A stretch of 28,177 bases of DNA from Bacteroidota bacterium (lineage in GTDB: Bacteria; Bacteroidota; Bacteroidia; Bacteroidales; Porphyromonadaceae), in NCBI GenBank assembly GCA_023388555.1, contig JAEWGA010000033.1:1-28177 (forward strand). Reading direction: 5' to 3'. Each line of letters begins with the position of its first letter. Within the stretch, counting starts at the first letter, position 1. Of the stretch, positions 8,945 to 17,705 are shown one piece after another. A program made the position numbers and the translations under genes. Below the pieces are notes generated by a model. The model did no database searches. It saw nothing but the letters and a program-made list of their open reading frames with translations, and was not told the origin of the DNA.

Positions 8945-10282
8945 ATGCGTTATCTCCGATACTGTTTTTTACTGTACATCCTTGCTTGTAACTACCTGGC
9001 AAGTGGGCAGAATTTTGTTGTGCCACACCTGCAACAGCTTGTTTACAATGGTAACCAAGAAGCCTTACAGGATAGCCTGGCACAGGGAGAGTTCCCAGAG
9101 AAAACAAAGCTATACTACCAACTGTGGCAATACATTTACACAGGACGCTATAACGAGGCCGAGGGCAAACTATCCGGCTTCTCGGAAAAGGAGTTAGGGC
9201 TAACTGCACTGCTATTGCCCAAAGTGCACATTTATTTAGGATTAGGAAAAGAGCCCGAAGCACACGAAATCCTAAACAAACTCACAAAAATCAAAACCAA
9301 GGACGAGAATTTGCTGCAAACCATAAAACGGGTACAACAGTGGGCGCAGGACTACAGCCGTATGCTACACACAGCTAAAAATGTAATAGTGCTGGACAAA
9401 TACACCGCGCCACAACAAAGCGTACTTAATATATTATCCCAACTAACAAAACAGCTGGGCACCACCTCCAAGGAGGTCTACGAAGCACCCAACCAAAGCC
9501 TGCGCCTGCACGCCTTAAAACAAGGAGGCTTAGGAGTATCCTTTCGGCTCGGCAACGACTCGTGGGAAACCCCAATACCTCTTACTATTAAGGGGATGCC
9601 CCAGGGAACAATAATAACATACCCATGGCTCTCTACCGATGGTAGCACCCTGTACTTTTGTTGCTCCGACTCGGTGAACCAAAGCGGGAAAGAGCTTTAC
9701 GTAACCCGCTGGGACAGGCAAAGCGGACAGCTATTGGTGCCACAACGGCTACCTTTCCCCTACAACAGCCAGGCAAACGACTACCTGTACTGTCCCCTCA
9801 GGACAAACAACGAAGTAGTACTGCTTACAAACAGAGAAACAACAAACCCCAACCAATTAACACTATACTTAGTAAAAGAGGTAAACAGCTCCAGCACATC
9901 AGCAACCCCGCATTTGCCAACTTTACCCGTAACACAAAGCGGAATCTTGGAGCAACGATTAGCTACAGCAGCCACCCCCACAACAAGGAAAGATTCCCCC
10001 GTACTGTTCCGCTGGCAAGGGCGTACCATTAGGAGCGAAAAGGACTTAAAACAGCCTGCTGCTAAAAAGTTATTACAAACCTATATCACCCTGGTAAAAC
10101 AACTGGAGCAGGACAAAAAAAACCTACATGCACTACGAAAACAGTGGGCTAACCAACCACACACTCACCAAACGCAAACGGCTAATGCCATCCTAACCTT
10201 AGAGCACGAAGTGACCGAAAAAAACAAAAGCGTTGCAGCTTTACGAAACGAAATTATACGCACCGAAAGTGTAACCCAATAA
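8945..10282 (+). CDS. Exported TPR and PD40-like repeat protein, unknown function
   Basis: A 445-residue exported protein. The N-terminus (RYLRYCFLLYILAC) is either a lipoprotein signal with Cys15 or a classical signal cleaved after the LASG near residue 21. Residues about 28-135 form paired helices with a TPR-like rhythm (DSLAQGEFPEKTKLYYQL, then YTGRYNEAEGKL). Residues about 185-330 contain beta-strand blocks with the PD40/TolB-propeller signature (YPWLSTDGSTLYFCCSD, then KELYVTRWD). The C-terminal about 70 residues are charged helices, probably a coiled coil (LEQDKKNLHALRKQW). In Bacteroidota this TPR-plus-PD40 arrangement is seen in periplasmic or outer-membrane-associated proteins, but no exact family is recognised here. 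It lies 12 bases before the nfeD-like gene and is probably co-transcribed with it. Confidence 0.78.
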   Translation: MRYLRYCFLLYILACNYLASGQNFVVPHLQQLVYNGNQEALQDSLAQGEFPEKTKLYYQLWQYIYTGRYNEAEGKLSGFSEKELGLTALLLPKVHIYLGLGKEPEAHEILNKLTKIKTKDENLLQTIKRVQQWAQDYSRMLHTAKNVIVLDKYTAPQQSVLNILSQLTKQLGTTSKEVYEAPNQSLRLHALKQGGLGVSFRLGNDSWETPIPLTIKGMPQGTIITYPWLSTDGSTLYFCCSDSVNQSGKELYVTRWDRQSGQLLVPQRLPFPYNSQANDYLYCPLRTNNEVVLLTNRETTNPNQLTLYLVKEVNSSSTSATPHLPTLPVTQSGILEQRLATAATPTTRKDSPVLFRWQGRTIRSEKDLKQPAAKKLLQTYITLVKQLEQDKKNLHALRKQWANQPHTHQTQTANAILTLEHEVTEKNKSVAALRNEIIRTESVTQ

Positions 10283-10294
10283 CCCCTTGCCCCT

Positions 10295-10795
10295 ATGCTA
10301 TCCTTAACAACCACCTTCATCATTGTACTTATTATTGCGGCCTTAGCAATAGTGCTTTTAGCTTGGTTAGAAGTGTTTTTCATACCAGGCTTAGGCTGGG
10401 GAGGAACCTTAGCTACCATAGGGCTGGTTGGCGTTATGTGGTACTTAGCACGCTACTACGGCTGGGGGTATAGCTTGGCCTTTGCCACTGGATGTATGGT
10501 GTTATTTGGTATTGGCTTCTACTTTTTGTCGCGCACAAAGTGGGTAGATAAAGTGTCCCTACAAAGAACACTCCCCGAAAAAGCACAGCACTCCCCAACA
10601 CACTTACAGGTAGGAACGCCTTGTGTAGCGTTGTCGCGCCTGGCTCTAACCGGACAAGTAGAAGCTAACGGAATACGGTTTGAAGCCTGTTCGGACTCTG
10701 GTTTCATTCCCGAAGGAACTCCCCTTGTTGTGTCGCGCATAACTGCCAATAAAATTTATGTGAAGGCTGCTAACTCTCCCCAACAAGAGCATTAA
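10295..10795 (+). CDS. NfeD-like membrane protein
   Basis: A 166-residue short-form NfeD family protein. Two to three transmembrane helices occupy about residues 7-75 (a long first helix, the glycine-rich FIPGLGWGGTLATIG, then a further helix). A soluble C-terminal OB-fold domain follows from about residue 100 (VGTPCVALSRLALTGQVEANG...EGTPLVVSRITANKIYV). Family members pair with SPFH/flotillin proteins in membrane microdomains, and the next gene is indeed floA, 38 bases downstream. The protease domain of long NfeD proteins is absent, which is usual for this short form. The gene looks intact and sits in a plus-strand operon. Confidence 0.87.
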   Translation: MLSLTTTFIIVLIIAALAIVLLAWLEVFFIPGLGWGGTLATIGLVGVMWYLARYYGWGYSLAFATGCMVLFGIGFYFLSRTKWVDKVSLQRTLPEKAQHSPTHLQVGTPCVALSRLALTGQVEANGIRFEACSDSGFIPEGTPLVVSRITANKIYVKAANSPQQEH

Positions 10796-10833
10796 AACAA
10801 CAACTAATTACCCCTAATTATTTTCCCTTTTTT

Positions 10834-11844
10834 ATGGACTCAATCTCTTTTTCTACCTTCTGGGTTATTCTTATTGTAATAGGGTTGTGCTTAATCCTGT
10901 TCTTTTTACGATACTTCCCCATACTATTGTGGATATCGGCACGAGTTTCGGGCGTAAAAATATCGTTATTACAACTATTCCTAATGCGCATCCGAAACGT
11001 TCCGCCATACACCATTACACGCGCCATGATTGAGTCGCACAAAGCAGACTTACAACTAACCCGCGACGAGCTGGAAGCCCACTACCTGGCTGGCGGGCAT
11101 GTGGAACAAGTGGTGCACGCCTTAGTATCGGCCTCGAAAGCTAATATCGACCTTCCCTTCAACATGGCAACGGCTATCGACTTAGCCGGGCGCGATGTTT
11201 TCCAAGCCGTACAAATGTCCGTAAACCCCAAGGTGATAGATACACCCCCAGTAACCGCTGTTGCCAAGGACGGCATACAACTCATTGCCAAAGCCCGTGT
11301 TACTGTACGCGCAAACATTAAACAGCTTGTGGGGGGCGCTGGCGAGGAAACCGTATTGGCAAGAGTTGGAGAGGGTATTGTTTCCTCCATAGGCTCCTCC
11401 GAGTCGCACAAGTCCGTACTCGAGAACCCCGACTCCATATCCAAATTAGTTCTGAGAAAAGGATTGGATGCAGGGACTGCTTTTGAAATACTATCTATTG
11501 ATATTGCCGACATCGATATAGGCCGCAATATTGGCGCTGTACTACAAATAGACCAAGCTGAAGCCGACAAAAATATTGCACAAGCCAAAGCCGAAGAACG
11601 ACGCGCTATGGCAGTAGCACAAGAGCAAGAAATGAAAGCCTTAGCCCAACAAGCACGGGCAAAAGTTATTGAGGCCGAGGCCGAAGTACCCAAAGCAATA
11701 GCCGAAGCTTTCCGAAACGGGAACCTTGGCGTAATGGACTACTACCACCTTAAAAACATACAAGCCGACACGGAGATGAGGGAAGCTATTGCTAAACCCT
11801 CTGGTCCCGCTCAAAAACATAACCCTAATAACCTAAAAAAATGA
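10834..11844 (+). CDS. floA: Flotillin-like protein FloA (UPF0365)
   Basis: A 336-residue flotillin-like SPFH-type protein. A membrane anchor of about 22 hydrophobic residues at positions 9-30 is followed by the family core (RVSGVKISLLQLFLMRIRNVPP, AKDGIQLIAKARVTVRANIKQLVGG). An Ala/Glu-rich coiled coil occupies about residues 240-290, with a conserved tail NGNLGVMDYYHLKN. FloA scaffolds functional membrane microdomains and influences membrane fluidity and secretion. The nfeD-like gene precedes it, the standard pairing. Its stop overlaps the next start by 4 bases (ATGA), so the nucleoside phosphorylase gene is translationally coupled. Length matches the family. Confidence 0.95.
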   Translation: MDSISFSTFWVILIVIGLCLILFFLRYFPILLWISARVSGVKISLLQLFLMRIRNVPPYTITRAMIESHKADLQLTRDELEAHYLAGGHVEQVVHALVSASKANIDLPFNMATAIDLAGRDVFQAVQMSVNPKVIDTPPVTAVAKDGIQLIAKARVTVRANIKQLVGGAGEETVLARVGEGIVSSIGSSESHKSVLENPDSISKLVLRKGLDAGTAFEILSIDIADIDIGRNIGAVLQIDQAEADKNIAQAKAEERRAMAVAQEQEMKALAQQARAKVIEAEAEVPKAIAEAFRNGNLGVMDYYHLKNIQADTEMREAIAKPSGPAQKHNPNNLKK

Positions 11845-12719
11845 AACGTACAGATCCTATACCATCGTCCGAACTCATTATAAATGACGATGGTTCCATC
11901 TTCCACTTACATGTAAAACCAGAACAATTAGCCGATAAAATTATTGTTTGTGGAGACCCCGCCAGGGTGGACCAAATAGCCGCCCTAATGACCGACCACG
12001 AATGCAGCATCCAAAGCCGGGAATTCCACACCATTACAGGTAAGTACAACGGAAAACGAATTTCCGTAGTATCACACGGTATTGGTGGCGATAACATTGA
12101 AATTGTTATGAACGAGTTAGATGCACTGGCAAACATCGACTTTGAAACCCGAAAAGTTAAAGACACCTTTAAGCAACTTACCGTTATTCGGATCGGAACA
12201 TCTGGCGGCTTACAAGATATTTCCCACATTGGAGCTTATGTTGCTGCCACCTATGCTATTGGATTCGATGGCGTGCTACACTTCTATAAAAAAGCCGCCG
12301 AGGTGTGCGACCATAACTTTGAACAAGCCTTACTTAAGGACCTGGACTGGAAAATAAACGGACTTAAACCTTATGTTGTTAAAGCCCCCCAAGAGCTGGT
12401 AGAACGCATCTGTAAAACCGACATTGTACGCGGTGCAACCATTGCTGCCAACGGGTTTTATGCTCCACAAGGACGACAGTTACGTTGGGATTTAGCCGAC
12501 CCCGACCTGAATGCAAAAATTCAGGCATTCAACTACAATGGGCAACAAATCACCAACTTCGAGATGGAGTCCTCCGCACTTGCTGGTATAGGTGCAGTCC
12601 TGGGACATGAAGTGCTAACCGTTTGCTGCATTATTGCAGGGCGTAAGGCACACAACATGAACACTAACTACAAGAGCAGCTTAGAGGATTTGTTCCGTTT
12701 AGTACTGGAACGAATCTGA
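11841..12719 (+). CDS. udp: Uridine phosphorylase-like nucleoside phosphorylase
   Basis: A 292-residue protein of the PNP/UDP phosphorylase family 1. It shows the phosphate-binding GDPARV at residues 38-43, a second conserved block SHGIGG at 78-83, the GTSGG motif at 119-123 and the nucleoside-binding NFEMESSAL at 239-247, all in the expected order. The family cleaves nucleosides with phosphate into a base and (deoxy)ribose 1-phosphate in the cytoplasm for salvage; uridine is the most likely substrate from overall resemblance, but other nucleosides cannot be excluded. It overlaps floA by 4 bases and is the last gene of the operon, with hairpins directly after the stop codon. Confidence 0.88.
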   Translation: MKRTDPIPSSELIINDDGSIFHLHVKPEQLADKIIVCGDPARVDQIAALMTDHECSIQSREFHTITGKYNGKRISVVSHGIGGDNIEIVMNELDALANIDFETRKVKDTFKQLTVIRIGTSGGLQDISHIGAYVAATYAIGFDGVLHFYKKAAEVCDHNFEQALLKDLDWKINGLKPYVVKAPQELVERICKTDIVRGATIAANGFYAPQGRQLRWDLADPDLNAKIQAFNYNGQQITNFEMESSALAGIGAVLGHEVLTVCCIIAGRKAHNMNTNYKSSLEDLFRLVLERI

Positions 12720-12780
12720 CCCCCACCCCTCCCACTCCTCCCAAAGTGGTGGGGGCGGAATAAACTATTTATAAAAAACT

Positions 12781-12824
12781 GCACCCCAAAAGTTTTGTAT
12801 CTAACTTTTGGGGTGCGTTTTTTT
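12781..12824 (+). terminator. Rho-independent terminator of the floA operon
   Basis: A perfect 14-base stem (GCACCCCAAAAGTT at 12781-12794, complement at 12803-12816) with an 8-base loop is followed by GTTTTTTT. A second hairpin, CCCCCACC/GGTGGGGG, lies directly after the stop codon (12720-12755). The main stem is strong enough to end transcription from the plus strand. Confidence 0.9.
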
Positions 12825-13696
12825 ACATAACACCTCTTTTCCTCTTGCAATAAAAGGGTTCTTCCCCTTAACAACACTCCAAACCGTCCACAAAAATGCT
12901 CCCAATTAAAACATCAAAAAAATACTTGCCCAACGGAAGGATGAAAAACGAGCACCCCAACGGAGTAAATATGAGGACGTTTGGGAACCCAAAATAAGGG
13001 TGAGTTTTGAGAGAATTTTAAACCTAAAAATGGGGTAAAATGGGGTAATTTTTGGGGTAAAAGGCAACCGCCCGCAATCCCTTTGCTGAAGCGGGTTTGT
13101 GAGAAATGTTAAAAATTGTGTAAAAACAACTGCGCTTTCTTTTTTGAAAGACTCCGCAGATACTTTTTTTTCTACCCTCCAAAACGTCCAAAAAATCACA
13201 CCATTTTCACACCAAAAATTTTGTCTGCCCCCCCGAAATCGCCCCAACTTTATCCCCCCAAATCTCTCCATCCCCCCCAATCTTTCACTCTCTAAACTAC
13301 CCCTAAACTCTCCCTAATATTTCCCCGAAAATTTCCCCGAAAATTTCCCCGAAAAGCCCCTCGCCCCCTCGAAAAGCCTCCCTCGAAAAAAACTTCATCT
13401 TCAGTCCCCAAACCACTAAAACCACCTTCCTATTTCACGCTCTTAAAATTCCCCATACCCCTATCTCCCAACGCCTATACCGCCAAAACACTCCAATCCC
13501 CAAACACTCCCAATCCCCAAACCCTCCAACACCTTCCCCCTTCTGTCCTCCTACTCCGCGGCTTACGTCCATCCGTTTGCCCCGTTTCTGCCTCCCATAA
13601 TTCTTTCTCCCTCCCCCCTATCCCTCGTACTCCGCGGATTGGTTCCACCCTATCCCTCCTCCTACTCCTCTCCCTCCGCTCTATCCACCGCCCCCA
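12825..13696. other. Gene-free, strand-asymmetric C-rich spacer
   Basis: About 0.9 kb between the floA-operon terminator and the island boundary has no believable gene. Open frames here are low-complexity (Pro/Ser/Thr one way, Arg/Glu/Gly the other) with no start context. From about 13190 the plus strand is strikingly rich in C and T and almost free of G. Within it are three direct TGGGGTAA repeats (13031-13038, 13041-13048, 13053-13060), a 12-base tandem repeat at 13319-13354 and two of the TACTCCGCGG motifs. The same kind of sequence recurs around 23.4-23.6 kb. Confidence 0.7.
13319..13354. repeat. Three perfect 12-base tandem repeats
   Basis: The unit ATTTCCCCGAAA occurs three times head to tail with no mismatch. 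Each unit is itself a small inverted repeat (TTTC, CCC, GAAA). Two diverged, spaced-out relatives (CCTCGAAAA) follow just downstream. No function is evident. Confidence 0.85.
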
Positions 13697-13706
13697 TACT
13701 CCGCGG
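13552..13706. repeat. Degenerate tandem repeat marked by TACTCCGCGG
   Basis: TACTCCGCGG occurs at 13552-13561, 13628-13637 and 13697-13706 with spacings of 76 and 69 bases. The flanks are related: GGTTCC or GCTTCC plus C/T-rich runs such as CACCCTATCCCTCC. Two more copies, 65 bases apart, lie at 23471-23480 and 23536-23545 in the duplicated boundary. The spacers are not unique spacers of even length as in CRISPR; they are diverged versions of one another. Confidence 0.7.
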
Positions 13707-13892
13707 GTTGCTTCCACCCTCTTCCCCGACACCTCTTCGCGCCCCCTTTTCCGCTCCACCTTTTGGGGAACCTGAAGCGGTCATATTCCGCACTTTTTCC
13801 GTCCTACGGAAAAACAAAAACTCCCGATTTCGCTTGGAAACCGGGAGTTTGCTACTATTTGCTTTTCTTCAAAGTGGTGCCACCAAGAATCG
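13697..13892 (-). repeat. Island boundary copy A: direct repeat ending in a tRNA 3' tail (att-like)
   Basis: This stretch is nearly identical to 23536-23731 (copy B): same TACTCCGCGG, same three hairpins, same final 19 bases GTGGTGCCACCAAGAATCG. In copy B those last bases continue into a tRNA-Phe 3' half. Here they stop at 13892, inside what would be the T loop, and switch to unrelated sequence. The minus strand therefore holds the acceptor 3' strand and T-stem of a tRNA (about 13875-13892) plus its downstream terminator, with no tRNA body. This is the expected product of integration into a tRNA 3' end. The crossover and the integrase are inferred; no integrase gene is present in the window. 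Confidence 0.7.
13811..13850 (-). terminator. tRNA-type terminator, copy A
   Basis: The inverted repeat AAACTCCCG (13818-13826) and CGGGAGTTT (13842-13850) has an inner TTTC/GAAA pair. On the minus strand it is followed by a T-rich run (13811-13820 is A-rich on the plus strand). An adjacent hairpin TTTTCCG/CGGAAAA (13795-13813) lies further downstream. It would end minus-strand transcription of a tRNA gene located to the right. Confidence 0.75.
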
Positions 13893-13932
13893 TACGTTCT
13901 ATCCAAACAGCTGAATATCTTTGATTTATGAT

Positions 13933-14521
13933 TTATCTAGTAGTGTAATCGTTCGCTATTGATCCACTGGATAGTTTCAGTAAGCCAAGTTCTTGAAGTC
14001 GGGAAAGATTGTACTTTACACCATCCTCTGTAATGTTAGAAAAGCTTTTGCTTATCTCTTTTCGGGTCGCTTCCGGATGTCTTTTTAAGAATGACAGTAT
14101 AACTTGCTGTTGTTCCGTCAGGTTTTGTATGGCTTTTTGGGTAGTCTTTTGGGTAGTAGACCTTTCTGGATATTCAAACATAAACGATGTCCAGATACCC
14201 GAAGCGTCATAGCGGAACTCGGGCGTGGAAAAAGCGTCATTCTTGCAAGCCGTGATTATCGTCAATCAAGTCCGCGTCCTCCATGCGTCCGCTCCGTTTG
14301 GCATACTTGCGGAACAAATCAAATGTAGTGTTGTCCAAGTCCTCCGCTTTCAGATAAGGCACAGGCACACCATCCCAAGTCTTGCCTTCCTTACGAAGCA
14401 TGAAACGGTCGAGTGCAGCCCCTTTTAGTTCTTGATTGGTTGCACCGCTCCGTTGGAAATACTTGCCCTGGAAACTGACGGGGCAAGGATAAGCCTCCGT
14501 TACAATCTCCAGATTTGTCAC
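13933..14521 (-). pseudogene. Relic of an AlbA_2-type ATP-binding transcriptional regulator
   Basis: Two overlapping reading frames hold two parts of one protein family. The 5' part (GTG at 14521 to stop at 14237) has the block VPVSFQGKYF-like segment and YFQRSGATNQELKGAALDRF, typical of the AlbA_2/Schlafen-like DNA-binding domain. The 3' part (14265 to 13933) starts in ACKNDAFSTPEFRYD and ends in a winged helix (RKEISKSFSNITEDGVKYNL, LQELGLLKL), typical of the C-terminus of the same regulators. The N-terminus and the central ATPase-like section are missing and the two parts are out of frame, so it is not functional. Intact family members often accompany type I R-M operons in Bacteroidota. 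Its GTG overlaps the hsdR stop by 4 bases. Confidence 0.75.
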
Positions 14522-17500
14522 CCATTGTTTTTCTTAAAATTCTCCGCCTGTTCCAGAATCTCCTTAAATACTTCATCATTTGTCACAGAAGGATAGCCAT
14601 ATTCGGCCAAAACCAAAATCAAATCCATTTTCAACTCTGCCTTTATGTCGTCACGAGTGGACCAGTCCGTGTACTTGGACTTATCAGCTACTATCTTCTT
14701 GATTTCAGCCGCGAGTTTCAGCAGCTTATCTTCGGGATATTCAAAACCAAACTGCTTGGCTATGGATTTCAGAATATCGTAAAAGGCTTTTTCTTCATAG
14801 CTAATGCCTAAATCAAGGAACGACTTCTTTTCCTTGTTCAATTCTTTCAACAAGTCTGCCATCTGATTGGCCACTTCCGTCAATACTTCATTTGCAAAGA
14901 TAACACTATCTCTGCGGTCGTTGTATTTGTCAACCAAAGCACTCAACCGTCTGGAAAAATCCACGCCTTTTGCTTTGTTCACTTTCTTGAATTCTGTGAT
15001 GACTGTTTTCAGCAGTCGTTCCATGAGTTTTACTTTCGTATTGGGCAATTTTAGTTTACCCAGACGCTCCATATATTCTTCGCTCAGTACATCCAAATTT
15101 TCTTTGTCATTGCCAATTTGAATAATTTCTTCCACGCCTTCCGATTGGATAGCTTCTTCTATCATCTCACTGACACGGCGACTCATCTGAGAGATATCTG
15201 GCGTATCACCTATTGTCAATTTATAAATGATAGAACGCACCCCACAGAAATAATGGATTTCTTCACGTTCATTGTCGCTTATCTCTTCGCTAGTGCTACA
15301 CAAGTTAAATGCCGATTTTAGTTTCTTGGCATGTCCCATAAACAAGTTTTCCTGTTCTTTGGTGCGTTGTATGAACTCAGCTCCCCTATTCAAACAATCC
15401 AATTGTTCCAAGGGTGTCCCGGTTGTAAACACCGAGTAATCGAATCCACCGAACATCCGACGGATAATATCTAATTCGTCTTTCACCATCGTAACAGATC
15501 GCTCTACGCTCTCCACCGAATCCAAGTTGGCATCCCCTTGCGCATAACGTTTCAACGCTACATTCATGTTGCTCTTAATGCCGATGTAGTCCACCACCAA
15601 ACCTTTCTCTTTGCTTGGATAAACACGGTTCACCCGTGAAATGGTCTGCACCAAAGTATGCTGTTGCAAAGGTTTGTCAATGTACATCGTGTCCAGACAA
15701 TCCACATCGAATCCTGTTGTCCACATGTCGACTACGATGGCTATCTTAAAGTTAGATTTAGGCTTCTTGAATTCCTCTGCAAAGGCGCGGCGGTCTTCAT
15801 CCGTTCCTAACAAGTTGTACAGTTCCGGTTTGTCGTCCTTGCTTCGGGTCATAATCAGCTTTATCTTCTCGATAGGTAGTTCCTGATTCCCATAAGGGAC
15901 ACGTGGCTCCGCTGCCATCATATAATGCACCTCATGCGCTTCTTCGCCAGGTATTTTTGCCCATTCGGGACGCAAGGAGATAATCTTTTTATAAAGGTTG
16001 AAAGCAATGGTTCGGTTGGAACAAACGAACATTGCCTTACCCTCTACCGTACTGCCTTCTCCCACCCGTTTCTCATAGTGGGTAATGAAGTCTTCGGCCA
16101 CAGCTTGCAAGCGGTCGGAGTCACCCAAAATGCGTTCCATCTTGGTGACCGCCTTCTTGCTCTCTTCTATTTGGTATTCATTGGCACCTTCTTCTGCACA
16201 TTGCTTATAATAATCCTCTATCTCTTGCAATTTCTTGTTGTCAAGCAAAACCTTGGCAGCACGTCCTTCGTACACAATACGCCGTGTGATACCGTCCGTC
16301 ACCGATTCGGTCATCGTATAGGCATCCACCACCTCACCGAATACGTCAATCGTGGCATCAATCGGTGTTCCCGTAAAACCTACGTACGTGGCATTAGGTA
16401 ATGAATCGTGTAGATATTTGGCAAAACCGTAGTTGCGTTTCACTCCCTTGTCCGTCTGCTTCACTTGCAAAGCTAAGTTCGTTTGCGAGCGGTGTGCCTC
16501 GTCCGATATACAGATGATGTTTGCCCGCTCAGAGAGTAGCCGCGTGTCTTCCGTAAATTTATGTATGGTGGTCAGGAACACGCCGCCACTGGGTCGCCCA
16601 GCCAAGTGTTCCCGAAGTTTATCCCTACTTTCCACCTCTACTACACATTCATCGCCAATAAACTTCTTAGCCGTTCCAAAGAGTTTGGAAAGTTGGTCAT
16701 CCAAATCGGTACGGTCGGTTATCAGGACTATCGTAGGGCTGGCAAACTCCCGACTTCGCATCAACATACGAGTAAGGAATAACATCGTGATGCTTTTGCC
16801 ACAGCCTGTTGCCCCGAAGTAAGTACCTCCTTTCCCATCTCCGCCGGCTTGGAGTTTGGAATGTAGGCGGATATTCTCGAACAGCTTTTGTGTGGCAAAG
16901 AATTGAGGATAGCGGCAAACCACTTTCTTCTCGTTCTTCGACGAATCGGGGAAAAACACGAAATCCTTTATTACGCTCAGCAGCCTCTCTTTCCGGAACA
17001 AACCTTTGACCATCGTTAGGAGGGAATTGATTCCGTCTGTAGCCTTATCATCTGCTTCTACTTTCCGCCACGCATAAAAGAAATCGTAAGGAGAAAACAG
17101 AGAGCCATATTTATTGTTCACCCCATCGCTAATCACCACAAAAGCGTTGTATTTGAACAAGTCTGGAATATCACGGCGGTAGCGCACTGTAAGTTGGGTA
17201 TAAGCATCCATGATGGTAGTGGCTTCTTTTATGGCCTCTTGAACTCCAACACCACCACAGGCAGACCATTCACATAAACAATACCGTCGGGAATACGCCG
17301 CTCCGCACCTTGTATTTCCAACTGATTAACGATGCGGAACAAATTATTTTTTATGCCGTCTTTGCGGAAATCTATCGGCTCAACAAACAAATCCGGCAAA
17401 GCCGCATCCTCTCGCTTCAACGAAAAGCCTTCTGTTATCAGCCCATAGGTATAACGGTTCTGTTCATACAAAGAGAAGCCCACATTGGCGGTCAGCATGG

Positions 17501-17705
17501 CAAGCACACGCTCTATTTCTAACCGCGTAATGCTTTCCCCGCTGTAGCGGTTGCGCAGATAGAGGCGCATATCATCCCGAAGCAAGACATCGCTTACTTC
17601 CTTATGGATTTCTTCTCCTCTTGTGTAGGTGTAACCCTCCTGCCGGAACAGCTCCATAATGGATAGTTCAAGGGTGTGTTCGTTGAAGTGTGGCATAATA
17701 ATCAT
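14518..17705 (-). pseudogene. hsdR: Type I restriction endonuclease subunit HsdR, frameshifted
   Basis: Two frames together cover a full-length HsdR of about 1060 residues. The first (17705-17229, 158 residues) is the HSDR_N nuclease domain with Asp140, Glu154 and Lys156 forming the PD-(D/E)xK site (IPDG...LEFK). It then meets a TAA. The second (from about 17211) continues seamlessly with MDAYTQLTVRYRRDIPDLFK, Walker A GATGCGKS (residues 133-140 of that frame) and DEAH at 237-240, with a normal C-terminus at 14518. Adding one base near the GG at 17235-17236 restores EFK-AIKEATTIMDAY, so this is a one-base deletion. HsdR would translocate and cut DNA with HsdM and HsdS; as read, nuclease and motor are split. 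The start overlaps the DUF3644 stop by 4 bases. Confidence 0.9.

Noticed and set aside
11082..11693. 203-residue minus-strand frame opposite floA
   Set aside because: It is a shadow of the well-supported floA coding sequence; Ala/Ser-rich composition with no family features.
12906..13317. Open frames on both strands in the C-rich spacer
   Set aside because: They are low-complexity translations of skewed sequence with no domain, signal or start context, and they lie between a terminator and a tRNA boundary.
13552..13706. CRISPR array
   Set aside because: The repeated unit is short, the spacers are diverged copies of each other, and no cas gene is present.
13875..13892. A functional tRNA gene at copy A
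   Set aside because: Only the acceptor and part of the T arm remain; no anticodon or D arm is adjacent.
13475..13914. Arg/Glu-rich and Pro/Ser-rich frames overlapping the boundary repeat
   Set aside because: Composition follows the strand asymmetry. Similar frames recur in copy B (23384-23866) only because the DNA is duplicated, and they run through hairpins and the tRNA tail.
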